A model generated the notes under the pieces. That model had not been told where the DNA came from. It did not search any database and worked only from the letters and a program-made list of their open reading frames with translations. The position numbers and the translations under genes are program-made. DNA of 64,000 bases, taken from positions 2,914,001-2,978,000 of the forward strand of contig NZ_CP077084.1 of the NCBI RefSeq assembly GCF_014268275.3, given 5' to 3'. This DNA comes from Pseudomonas tritici. Lineage in GTDB: Bacteria; Pseudomonadota; Gammaproteobacteria; Pseudomonadales; Pseudomonadaceae. Shown in pieces: positions 35,955-48,421 of the stretch (its first letter is position 1; each line of letters begins with the position of its first letter).

Positions 35955-36017
35955 ACGGCCTCGATTGACTGTCGCATTGACACTATCATGGCGGTCAATG
36001 TTCTAGGTTTGATAACC

Positions 36018-37079
36018 ATGTTGAAGGTGCTGATTGCGTGTGTCTGGTGGCTGGGATCGGCGTATGGGGCAACGGCCCATGCCACGTCGGTTGTGTTTCT
36101 TAACCCGGGCATGTCGACGGAAACCTTCTGGGTCAGCTACACGCAATTCATGCAGGCCGGTGCCAAGGACCTCGGCCTGCATTTACGCGTGCGCTATTCC
36201 GAGCGCGATACCCAAAACACGCTGATCCAGGCCCGCGAGGCGCTGCAAGGCAACGAGCGGCCGGATTACCTGGTGCTGGTGAATGAACAATACGTTGCCC
36301 CGCAGATTCTGCGCATGGCCCAGGGCAGTGGGGTCAAGCTGCTGATGGTGAATAACGCGCTGACTGCCGACCAGGTGCAAATGCTCGGCCACGACGTCGA
36401 TTGGCTCGGCAGCATCGTTCCCGACAACGAGCAGGCCGGTTACCTGATGCTCATTGATCTACTGCGCCAGCACGGCCCTGTCGCACCAGGCGAGAGCATT
36501 GAGTTGTTGGCCTTCTCCGGCGTCAAGAACACTCCGGCCGCGCAGCTGCGTGAACAGGGCCTGCATCGCGCCTTGGCCGAGCACCCCGAGGTGCGGCTGC
36601 GCCAGTTGGTCTATGGCGAATGGAGCCGTAAGCGCGCGTTCGAGCAAGCCACGCAACTGTTCAAGCGCTACCCGAAGACCGCGCTGGTGTGGTCGGCCAA
36701 CGATGAGATGGCACTGGGTGCCATGCAGGCGCTGCAGGGCCGCGGGCAAATGCCGGGCAAGCACGTGTTGTTCAGTGCGGCCAACAACTCGCCGGAGATC
36801 TTGCAGGCGCGGTTGGACGGCCGACTGAGTACGCTGGTGGCCGGGCATTTCACCCTGGGCGGGTGGGCGATGGTGTTGATTCATGATGATGCCAAGGGCG
36901 TGAATATCGGTGCATACGGTGGGCGCGACCGCCAGGAGGCGTTATTCCAGCTGATTGATGCCGCCCAAGCGCAGCGCTTATTGGGGCCCACAGCGCGAGT
37001 TGATTTCCACGCACTGTCTGCCGTCGGCAAGCCGGTGCCCTACCGTTACCCCTTCAGCCTGCAACTGCTGCTGCGCTAG
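36018..37079 (+). CDS. Periplasmic sugar-binding-like protein (RbsB/LacI fold)
   Basis: 353 residues with a signal peptide (LIACVWWLGSAYGATAHA). The peripl_BP_4 fold is visible in VVFLNPGMSTETFWVSYTQF, the second-lobe TALVWSANDEMALGAMQALQ and the hinge-region VAGHFTLGGWAMVLIHDDA. No permease or ATPase is nearby, so it may act as a periplasmic sensor subunit for a signalling protein elsewhere. Ligand unknown. Confidence 0.8.
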   Translation: MLKVLIACVWWLGSAYGATAHATSVVFLNPGMSTETFWVSYTQFMQAGAKDLGLHLRVRYSERDTQNTLIQAREALQGNERPDYLVLVNEQYVAPQILRMAQGSGVKLLMVNNALTADQVQMLGHDVDWLGSIVPDNEQAGYLMLIDLLRQHGPVAPGESIELLAFSGVKNTPAAQLREQGLHRALAEHPEVRLRQLVYGEWSRKRAFEQATQLFKRYPKTALVWSANDEMALGAMQALQGRGQMPGKHVLFSAANNSPEILQARLDGRLSTLVAGHFTLGGWAMVLIHDDAKGVNIGAYGGRDRQEALFQLIDAAQAQRLLGPTARVDFHALSAVGKPVPYRYPFSLQLLLR

Positions 37080-37294
37080 ACCCCGGCCAGGAGCAGCACC
37101 AGCTTGACGATGCCGAACAACGCTAAGGCAAACACCGCTGTGAACAGAATGCCCAGCACCACAAAGTGGCTGGGCTTGCCGTGGGTAAAGTCGCGGGCGC
37201 GGTTCTTGCCACTCTGCACGCCAAAGGCGGCCGCCATGACGCTGTGCAGCATCTGCCAGAAAGTAGGGGGCTTGTTGTTGACTGGATCGTCCAT
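37076..37294 (-). CDS. DUF2970 membrane protein
   Basis: 72 residues. WQMLHSVMAAAFGVQSGKNR is the conserved DUF2970 start and a single helix (FVVLGILFTAVFALALFGIV) ends the protein. Function unknown; a neighbour of metH in other pseudomonads. Its last four bases overlap the convergent sugar-binding gene. Confidence 0.8.
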   Translation of the reverse strand: MDDPVNNKPPTFWQMLHSVMAAAFGVQSGKNRARDFTHGKPSHFVVLGILFTAVFALALFGIVKLVLLLAGV

Positions 37295-37349
37295 AAATCC
37301 CTCGACACAAGGTGTGTGAGGGACAGCATAGCTGACGATGTTTAGATCT

Positions 37350-37480
37350 GTAGTGAGCGGGCTTGCCCCGCGCTGGCTGGCGAAGCCGCCCCAATCCAGC
37401 CATCTCGTTTTACCTGAAAGAACGCGGTGGCTATGTTGGGGCGGCTTCGCCACCCGGCGCGGGGCAAGCCCGCTCACTAC
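37350..37480. repeat. REP doublet (GTAGTGAGCGGGC type)
   Basis: GTAGTGAGCGGGCTTGCCCC with GCGC and the exact inverse GGGGCAAGCCCGCTCACTAC form a 131-base inverted pair; inner arms GGCGAAGCCGCCCCA / TGGGGCGGCTTCGCC also match. The same family recurs at 56751-56882. Confidence 0.85.
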
Positions 37481-37500
37481 AGAACCTGGGGGGCGGTCAA

Positions 37501-41211
<3,711 letters not shown>

Positions 41212-41376
41212 GGGACTACTCTGGTCAGGCATTTCGGAGGGCGTGAATCATAGCAAACCTGTGCCGATTTGGAGCATGCACGGGTTTTACATGAATATCG
41301 TTCATGTTGGCTGGGGGGATGGCCCGGTAGAATCACCGCCACTTTTCGCCGCACGCATTGAATCGGGACCGGATCC

Positions 41377-43668
41377 ATGTCATTTCGCCTCATCACCAGC
41401 GCCGTCCTGGCACTGGTTGCCTGCACTGCGCAGGCCGACGGACCCGCCCCGGCGATTTCGTATACCCGCGACATTCAACCGATCTTCACCGAGAAGTGCG
41501 TGGCCTGCCATGCCTGCTACGACTCTGCCTGCCAGCTCAACCTGGGCAGTGCCGAAGGCGCGGTGCGCGGTGCGAGCAAAATGCCGGTATATGACGGCGA
41601 GCGCAGCCAGGCGGCGCCGACCACCCGCCTGTTTATAGATGCCTCTGGCAAGGCGGCCTGGCAACAGAAGGGCTTTTACTCGGTGCTGGACGCGCAGGGC
41701 AGCCAGGCTGCATTGATGGCGCGCATGCTCGAACTGGGGCACAACGCTGCACTGGCACCCAATGCCAAGTTGCCTGAAGACATCGTCCTGGGCCTGAACC
41801 GCGCGAATATGTGCGCAATGCCCGGCGAATTCAACGCCTACGCCGGCGCCCACCCCAAGGAAGGCATGCCACTGGCCGTCACCGGCCTGACCGAGCAGCA
41901 GTACCAGACGCTGCAACGCTGGCTCGCGTCCGGCGCACCTATTGATGAACAAAGCCTGGCGCCGAGTGCCAGCGAAGCCTCGCAGGTGCAGCAGTGGGAG
42001 AACCTGTTCAACAAGCCGGGCGCCCGCGAAAGCTTGGTGGCACGCTGGTTATTCGAGCATTTGTACCTGGCGCATATTTACTTCGAGCATGGCGAGCCGG
42101 GGCATTTCTTCCAGTGGGTGCGGTCGCGCACCCCGAGCGGGCAGCCGATTGATCTGATCAATACCCGTCGCCCCAACGATGACCCCGGTACCCAGGTGTA
42201 TTACCGCCTGTGGCCAGTGCAGGGCGTGATCGTGCACAAAACCCACATCACTTACCCCTTCAGTGCTGCGAAAATGGCGCGCATCAAGGCGCTGTTCTAC
42301 GCCGGCGACTGGCAGGTCAGCGCCTTGCCGGGCTACGGCCCAGCCCGTCGCGCCAATCCATTCGAAACCTTCGAGGCCATCCCCGCCAAGGCGCGTTACC
42401 AGTTCATGCTGGATAACGCCGAATACTTCGTGCGCACGTTCATTCGTGGGCCGGTGTGCCGTGGGCAGATTGCCACGGATGTGATTCGCGATAACTTCTG
42501 GACCCTGTTCCAGGACCCGGACCACGACCTCTACATCACCGATGCGCGCTATCGCGGCCAGGCCACGCCATTACTGGCCATGCCGGGACAGAATGACGAT
42601 GTGGGCAGCGTGCTCAGCCTGTGGCGGGCCTACCGCGACAAACGCAATGAATACGAGGCCCTGCGCCGTGACAGCTATGCTGACCTGCCGCCGCCAAGCT
42701 GGTCGAGCCTGTGGGCGGGCAATGATGATGCCTTGCTGAGCATTTTCCGCCACTTCGACAGCGCCTCGGTGACCAAAGGCCTGATCGGCGATGTGCCGCA
42801 GACGATGTGGCTGTTCGACTATCCGCTGCTGGAGCGCACGTATTACCAATTGGCGGTGAATTTCGACGTGTTCGGCAATGTCTCGCACCAGGCCCAGACC
42901 CGGTTGTACTTCGACCTGATCCGTAACGGCGCCGAGCAGAACTTCCTGCGCCTGATGCCCGCCGATACCCGCGAAGACTTCCTCGACGACTGGTACCAGA
43001 ACAGCGGCAAGATCAAGCTCTGGCTGGACTATGAGGCCATTGATGATGACAAGCCCACGGGTTTGCACCTGAACGAAAACGACCCGAAGCGCGACTTTGC
43101 CAACCAGTTGTTGACCCGTTATGCCAGCTTGAACGCCAGCCCGGACCCGTTTAACCGATGTGTGAGTGCGTATTGCTCGCGCAGCGGTATTGATCCGGTT
43201 TTGCAGGATGCGGAGCAGGCGTTGAGCCGCTTGACCTCACGCCCGGCCGCCGGGCTCAAGGTGATCGATCAATTGCCCGAAGCCACGATGTTGCGCATTC
43301 AAACTGCCAGCGGCAAGCGCGAGATCTACAGCCTGCTGCGCAACCGTGCCCACAGTAATGTCGCGTTTTTGCTGGGCGAAGCCTATCGCTACCAGCCGGG
43401 ACTCGACACCTTGACCCTTTACCCCGGCGTACTCAGCAGTTACCCGAACTTCATGTTCAATATCCCCGCCCAGGAAGTGCCCGAGTTCGTGGCTGAAATG
43501 GAGCGGGCCAAAGATGCCAATCGTTTCGAAAAGATCGTCGACCGCTGGGGCGTGCGGCGCAGTCATCCGTTGTTCTGGCAGTACTTCCACGATCTGTCGC
43601 AGTACCTCCACGAAGTCGCGCCCGTGGAAGAGGGTGTGTTGGACATGAACCGTTATGAGAACCTATAA
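41377..43668 (+). CDS. cti: Fatty acid cis/trans isomerase, periplasmic cytochrome-like
   Basis: 763 residues with a signal peptide (ALVACTAQADG). The c-type heme site CVACH is at residues 41-45 within IFTEKCVACHACYDSACQLN. Cti converts cis to trans unsaturated fatty acids in membrane phospholipids without energy, giving rapid solvent and heat tolerance in Pseudomonas and Vibrio. Length and the metH neighbour match. Divergent from metH. Confidence 0.94.
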   Translation: MSFRLITSAVLALVACTAQADGPAPAISYTRDIQPIFTEKCVACHACYDSACQLNLGSAEGAVRGASKMPVYDGERSQAAPTTRLFIDASGKAAWQQKGFYSVLDAQGSQAALMARMLELGHNAALAPNAKLPEDIVLGLNRANMCAMPGEFNAYAGAHPKEGMPLAVTGLTEQQYQTLQRWLASGAPIDEQSLAPSASEASQVQQWENLFNKPGARESLVARWLFEHLYLAHIYFEHGEPGHFFQWVRSRTPSGQPIDLINTRRPNDDPGTQVYYRLWPVQGVIVHKTHITYPFSAAKMARIKALFYAGDWQVSALPGYGPARRANPFETFEAIPAKARYQFMLDNAEYFVRTFIRGPVCRGQIATDVIRDNFWTLFQDPDHDLYITDARYRGQATPLLAMPGQNDDVGSVLSLWRAYRDKRNEYEALRRDSYADLPPPSWSSLWAGNDDALLSIFRHFDSASVTKGLIGDVPQTMWLFDYPLLERTYYQLAVNFDVFGNVSHQAQTRLYFDLIRNGAEQNFLRLMPADTREDFLDDWYQNSGKIKLWLDYEAIDDDKPTGLHLNENDPKRDFANQLLTRYASLNASPDPFNRCVSAYCSRSGIDPVLQDAEQALSRLTSRPAAGLKVIDQLPEATMLRIQTASGKREIYSLLRNRAHSNVAFLLGEAYRYQPGLDTLTLYPGVLSSYPNFMFNIPAQEVPEFVAEMERAKDANRFEKIVDRWGVRRSHPLFWQYFHDLSQYLHEVAPVEEGVLDMNRYENL

Positions 43669-43752
43669 CTACAGGCACTGATCCAGTCATCTCTCCAGGC
43701 GGGCGTTGAAGTAATCGGATATCTACTGTGCGGGGTTCTAAAAGGTAGTCCG

Positions 43753-44781
43753 ATGATGTTGATTTCAGTGCAGTTTCTTCGCGCCTTGGCTGCGTGGCTG
43801 GTGGTGGGTCATCACTTTATGCAGCTGTTTTTCAACTTTGAGGTGCACAACGCGCTGGAGTACCTGTTCGTCGAAAAAGGCGGCGCAGGGGTGGATGTGT
43901 TCTTTGTCATCAGCGGCCTGGTGATCTTCCTTGCGACCGCAGACAAAGCCCTGACACCTTGGCGTTTCATGCTCATGCGCGTGGCACGGATCGCGCCGGC
44001 GTATTGGTTCTATACCTTGCTGCTGGCCCTGCTCACCCTGGCTGTGCCCTCGATGTTCCCCGATGTTCAACTCGCGCTGGGCCATGTGCTCCTGTCGTTG
44101 CTCTTTATCCCTGCCCAACACCCGGCAGGCTACGGCGTCTATCCGCTGCTGGATGTCGGCTGGACCCTGAACTTCGAGATGCTGTTCTATGGCCTGTTCG
44201 CCGTCGCCTTGTGGGTTCGTGGGGACTATCGGTTGTGGGTGGTGGCCGTGCTGTTGTACCTGGTGTGCTACCTCATCGGTCCCGCCCTGGACTTGGCCGA
44301 CGGTTTTTACAGCAATGATATTGTCCTGGAGTTTCTTATGGGTATCGTCATCGGCATGCTGTATCGCCGCGGCCTTTGCCGGGTCAGGGCGTGGGTGCCG
44401 TTGCTGGGGATTGTGGTGGCGTGTGTGATGTTTTATCACGGGGCGGATGTGCCCCGTGCATTGGAGTGGGGCGTGCCCAGCGCGATCCTGGTCATCAGTT
44501 GCGTGGCACTGGAGCCTTACTTCCATGGCTCACGCGTGTTGAAACTGATGGGGGACTGCTCTTACTCGGTGTATCTGATCCACGTGCTGGTTCTGTGCGC
44601 TGGGCTGTGGGTGGTCAAGCGTACGGGAATAGATCCCTATGCGATGCTGCCTGTTTGCATTGTATTAACAGCGCTTTGCGCCTTTGCGAGCTATCAATGG
44701 CTGGAAAAGTCGACCTATCGCACGCTCAAGCGTTGGTTCGGCATTGATGATCCCGCAGTCCTTTCCCGACAAAAATACTAG
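43753..44781 (+). CDS. Acyltransferase family 3 membrane protein
   Basis: 342 residues, about ten hydrophobic segments. RALAAWLVVGHHFMQLFF carries the catalytic-region histidine pair, and FFVISGLVIFL with CSYSVYLIHVLVL is characteristic of Acyl_transf_3 (O-antigen and exopolysaccharide O-acetyltransferases such as OatA/WecH). It probably O-acetylates a surface polysaccharide. No polysaccharide cluster is adjacent. Confidence 0.88.
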   Translation: MMLISVQFLRALAAWLVVGHHFMQLFFNFEVHNALEYLFVEKGGAGVDVFFVISGLVIFLATADKALTPWRFMLMRVARIAPAYWFYTLLLALLTLAVPSMFPDVQLALGHVLLSLLFIPAQHPAGYGVYPLLDVGWTLNFEMLFYGLFAVALWVRGDYRLWVVAVLLYLVCYLIGPALDLADGFYSNDIVLEFLMGIVIGMLYRRGLCRVRAWVPLLGIVVACVMFYHGADVPRALEWGVPSAILVISCVALEPYFHGSRVLKLMGDCSYSVYLIHVLVLCAGLWVVKRTGIDPYAMLPVCIVLTALCAFASYQWLEKSTYRTLKRWFGIDDPAVLSRQKY

Positions 44782-44831
44782 GACTTTGTACCTCTGTAAT
44801 AATTTGGCGTAAACTGCCGGCAAGCCTGTGA

Positions 44832-45425
<594 letters not shown>

Positions 45426-45444
45426 GTAAGGTGTTCACTGCGGA

Positions 45445-45478
45445 CAAAAAACGGCGCCCCGTGAGCGCCGTTTTTTTA
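45445..45478. terminator. Bidirectional Rho-independent terminator after nfuA
   Basis: AAAACGGCGC and GCGCCGTTTT form a GC-rich stem with a short loop CCCGTGA, with an A tract at left and seven T at right, so it can work in both directions. Confidence 0.85.
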
Positions 45479-45526
45479 TTGTTTAAATTCAATGTCTTGA
45501 GATGCCTATCTAACAAAACAAATCAA

Positions 45527-45556
45527 CTGTGGGAGCGAGCAAGCCCGCTCCCACAG
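45527..45556. repeat. Single GTGGGAGC-type palindrome
   Basis: CTGTGGGAGC and GCTCCCACAG are perfect inverse arms with a 10-nt spacer, downstream of cobM on the minus strand and of nfuA on the plus strand. Confidence 0.8.
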
Positions 45557-45615
45557 TTTTAATAGTGTTTATTCATATAAATCAATATGTTGTATCTTTA
45601 ATTTAATTTGGCTTG

Positions 45616-46362
45616 TTAAGATCGGTAAAGATGCGCATGCCCTGCGCGATACAGCGAAGACTCACTAAAACCGTCACTGCCCAACACCCGACCCACCACA
45701 ATCAACGCCGTCCGCCGAAATCCCTTCTCGGCCACCTTCCCGGCAATATCGCTCAGCGTCCCAACGACCCAATCCTGGTCCGGCCACGTCGCGCGGTGCA
45801 CCACGGCAATCGGGCAATCTGCGCCATAGTGCGGCAGCAGTTGCGCGACGATTTTCTCCAAGTGATTGACCCCCAGATGGATCGCCATGGTGGTGCCATG
45901 TCGCGCCAGGCTGTCAAAGTCCTCGCCAGCGGGCATGCTGGTTTTATCCGCATAACGGGTCAGGATCACACTCTGGGCGATGTCCGGCAGGGTCAGCTCG
46001 GTTTCCAACAACGCTGCACAAGCCGCCACTGCGGTGACGCCGGGAATGATCTGGAATGGAATGCCCAGCTCACGCAAATGGCGGATCTGCTCGCCAATCG
46101 CTCCATACAGGCTTGGGTCGCCAGAATGCACGCGTGCCACGTCCTGGCCTTTCGCATGGGCGGTCTTGATCAGGTCGATAATCTGTTCAAGGTGCAATTC
46201 GGCACTGTTGACCAACTGTTCTGCCTGGTGGCCTTTGAGCACTGCCGTCGGCACCAGCGAGCCGGCATAGATGATCACCGGGCAACTGCGGATCAGCCGC
46301 TGGCCTTTGACGGTGATCAATTCCGGGTCGCCGGGGCCTGCGCCGATGAAGTAGACGGTCAT
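45616..46362 (-). CDS. cobM: Precorrin-4 C11-methyltransferase
   Basis: 248 residues. The tetrapyrrole methylase core is VYFIGAGPGDPELITVKGQR, VARVHSGDPSLYGAIGEQIR and ELGIPFQIIPGVTAVAACAA, with the SAM-binding AIHLGVNHLEKIV. It methylates C11 of precorrin-4 in aerobic cobalamin synthesis. It is last in the minus-strand unit after cbtB-cbtA-cobE, under the riboswitch at 47835-48020. Confidence 0.94.
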   Translation of the reverse strand: MTVYFIGAGPGDPELITVKGQRLIRSCPVIIYAGSLVPTAVLKGHQAEQLVNSAELHLEQIIDLIKTAHAKGQDVARVHSGDPSLYGAIGEQIRHLRELGIPFQIIPGVTAVAACAALLETELTLPDIAQSVILTRYADKTSMPAGEDFDSLARHGTTMAIHLGVNHLEKIVAQLLPHYGADCPIAVVHRATWPDQDWVVGTLSDIAGKVAEKGFRRTALIVVGRVLGSDGFSESSLYRAGHAHLYRS

Positions 46363-46432
46363 GGGAATATCCTATGGAAAAACGCACGAGCATGAACAAC
46401 GCTCATGATCGGAACGGGCGATTATCAGGTTT

Positions 46433-46825
46433 TCAGCCGGCGCAAGCCAATGCGAAGGTGGCCTGGGCGGTTTGCTTGCGGCTAATCAACAGGCGAGCAG
46501 GGGCGTTGGCGAGGTATTCAGCCAGGGCCAGGGCGGCGCTTTCGGCAATGCCGTAGCAGCCCGTATGGGCAAACGCGATCGCGGATTTGTGGCTCAGCTG
46601 TTCTGCATAACCCGCCAACTGATCAGCATCGAAACACTGGAATGGCAAGTTCAACAGATCGGCCAGGGCTTGAAGGCCAGGTTCATCGCGCTTGCGGTCG
46701 ATACTGGCCAGCGCGGTGATCCGTTGAAGCTCGATACCGCCCTCGGCGAGGGCGCTGTCGAGCAGGGCCCGCAGGGTGTGAACGTCACAACCCCGCTGGC
46801 ACCCCAGGCCGACCACTAAAATCAT
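46433..46825 (-). CDS. cobE: Cobalamin biosynthesis protein CobE
   Basis: 130 residues. VVGLGCQRGCDVHTLRALLD and AIDRKRDEPGL-like (LASIDRKRDEPGLQALADLL) are the CobE/CbiG C-terminal domain signatures. In the aerobic pathway its exact role is unclear; it is needed for cobyrinate synthesis near the precorrin-5/6 steps. It shares ATGA with the cbtA stop. Confidence 0.93.
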   Translation of the reverse strand: MILVVGLGCQRGCDVHTLRALLDSALAEGGIELQRITALASIDRKRDEPGLQALADLLNLPFQCFDADQLAGYAEQLSHKSAIAFAHTGCYGIAESAALALAEYLANAPARLLISRKQTAQATFALACAG

Positions 46826-47526
46826 GCTGAGTATTGATCATCACGATTGCGGCGGAACAGCCAGGCGCTGATCAGGCCCAGCGCCAGCCAGAAGGCGACA
46901 TTGGTCAACTGCGAAGCAATCTTGAACTGCGCTTCCAAGGCTTCGGGGGCTAGCATCGAATGCACTTCCGGCTGCGGCGCGCCGATCACGTGTGGCACGA
47001 CCAGAATCGCTACGCCCAGCGCTTTGAGCAGCCAATTGCGGCCGAACACGATCAGCGCTATGCCCGCAGCGGTGGAGGCGGCGGTGCCCACCCACCAGAT
47101 CTGCCGTTGTGCGAGATCAGCGGCAGCAGTGCCTGGCAGCTCAGGCGGTAGGCCCATTGTCGGCGCCAACACGAAGGTCGCGTAGCCGGCCAAACCCCAA
47201 AGCAGGCCCTGGGCAGTGCGGGTGGGTGCGCGCAGGGTATAGAGGCCGGCGAGCATCAGCGCGAAACCGACAGCCACCACCAGATTACCGCCGGTGGTAG
47301 ACAATACGCGCTGCCAGCCGTCTTCCGGTTCCCAGGCTTCGGCGTCGTGGGTGTGCGCGGCATTACCGGCTGCGTGCTCATGCACCACTTCAGTCGCGGC
47401 CGGGGCCTTTTCAAAGGTTTCCGCCTGCAGAATTAATGGGGCGACCCAGAAGCTTTGCAGCAGGGTCAGCAGCAGGGCAGCCAGAAGACCGGTGAAACCT
47501 GCAGTTTGCGCAATACGCTTGATCAT
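46822..47526 (-). CDS. cbtA: Cobalt transporter subunit CbtA
   Basis: 234 residues, five to six membrane helices, with a histidine-rich periplasmic loop (VVHEHAAGNAAHTHDAEAWE) that may gather Co2+. The CbtAB family was predicted as a B12-riboswitch-regulated cobalt transporter, which fits the riboswitch upstream. ATG 47526 (MIKRIAQTAGFTG) lies 11 bases from the cbtB stop. Confidence 0.9.
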   Translation of the reverse strand: MIKRIAQTAGFTGLLAALLLTLLQSFWVAPLILQAETFEKAPAATEVVHEHAAGNAAHTHDAEAWEPEDGWQRVLSTTGGNLVVAVGFALMLAGLYTLRAPTRTAQGLLWGLAGYATFVLAPTMGLPPELPGTAAADLAQRQIWWVGTAASTAAGIALIVFGRNWLLKALGVAILVVPHVIGAPQPEVHSMLAPEALEAQFKIASQLTNVAFWLALGLISAWLFRRNRDDQYSA

Positions 47527-47537
47527 GTCGGCAGGTC

Positions 47538-47726
47538 TCAGTGGCACGGGAACGCGGCGCTGTGGCGGGTATCGTGGGCAGCGTTATGCACCGCCTCGAT
47601 GTGCGAGAAACCGGCGAAATACACCAGGCACGCGCCCAGGATCGACGCGCCGATTGCGGCGGTCAGGCGTTGGCTCAAGGTGGAGGTGCTGCTGGCGGAG
47701 TGCGAAGTGCTGCTGATGATCGACAT
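47538..47726 (-). CDS. cbtB: Cobalt transporter subunit CbtB
   Basis: 62 residues. One helix (IGASILGACLVYFAGFSHIE) precedes the conserved histidine-rich C-terminus HNAAHDTRHSAAFPCH, the metal-binding signature of CbtB. It is the first gene after the minus-strand cobalamin riboswitch and is cotranscribed with cbtA, cobE and cobM. Confidence 0.9.
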   Translation of the reverse strand: MSIISSTSHSASSTSTLSQRLTAAIGASILGACLVYFAGFSHIEAVHNAAHDTRHSAAFPCH

Positions 47727-47834
47727 GGCGCGTCCCTTTCAGGTGTCAGGGTGAAACGAGCGCATGAAAACCCCGCGAGCCAGGCACGCAGGGTTCTGAA
47801 CAGCGCCCGCCCACCGCGGGTTTGTTATCTGATT

Positions 47835-48020
47835 TTTCGGGCCGGTCTCCGGGCTTGCGAGGGGCGGCTCTTGAAAGAGCCCAGCCTGATAAGCATCTCC
47901 TTCCCATGCACAGCACAGTGGATTTGACGCTTCGCTCGCTTACCGTTGCGGGGGCAGCACCGGACTTGCCATAGATCTATGGCGCACCGGTTTCCCGTTT
48001 CACCCTGTGAAGGGCACCCG
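47835..48020 (-). promoter_or_regulatory. Cobalamin riboswitch of cbtB-cbtA-cobE-cobM
   Basis: On the minus strand the element opens GGTGCCCTTCACAGGGTG, carries AACGGGAAACCGGTGCG, the core CTGCCCCCGCAACGGTAAG and CCACTGTGC followed by ATGGGAAGG, and closes with AGCCCGGAGACCGGCC. These are the conserved blocks of the adenosylcobalamin aptamer. It ends about 110 bases before cbtB. B12 binding should lower expression of the unit. Confidence 0.92.
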
Positions 48021-48041
48021 AAACAAGATGTGTAGGAGAGC

Positions 48042-48167
48042 ATGGAGAGAACGCTCCCGTCAAATGAGGACTGCGCCGCCTTGATGGCACGAGAGGTGAA
48101 AATGTCTGACGCCGGAGTTTCTATTGGCGGGCTGATGCAGGGGCTTATCCTCCCATGTGTTTCATAA
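48042..48167 (+). other. Possible 41-residue ORF
   Basis: TAGGAGAGC immediately precedes an ATG opening MERTLPSNEDCAALMARE and ending LILPCVS. The Shine-Dalgarno is good, but nothing else supports translation, and the peptide resembles nothing known to me. Confidence 0.2.
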
Positions 48168-48421
48168 GTTTCGCCTGTTGTTCATCCTGTTGCTGAAATC
48201 TAAAAATATATTGTGTAGATATTTGAGTTTAAGTTGAATTTTGCTTTTTTTTCAGTCGGCCATTGGGGCGGCCAGATGCCGTGGAGTAATGTTAAATTGT
48301 TATCGTTGCCAGTTATTGTATTTCCAGATTTTAAAGATTGCCGGGTTATTCAGGAACGGGTTGAGTGATTTTTTCCAAATTGTGCTTGTGATCGAGGTTT
48401 ATCTCCGTCGAATAATTAAAT
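48168..48421. other. AT-rich leader of the metalloprotease gene
   Basis: About 250 bases of visibly lower GC than the rest of the window, with A/T runs near 48195-48260 and 48360-48420. No gene recognised; the protease promoter is probably here, but no motif is convincing. Confidence 0.4.
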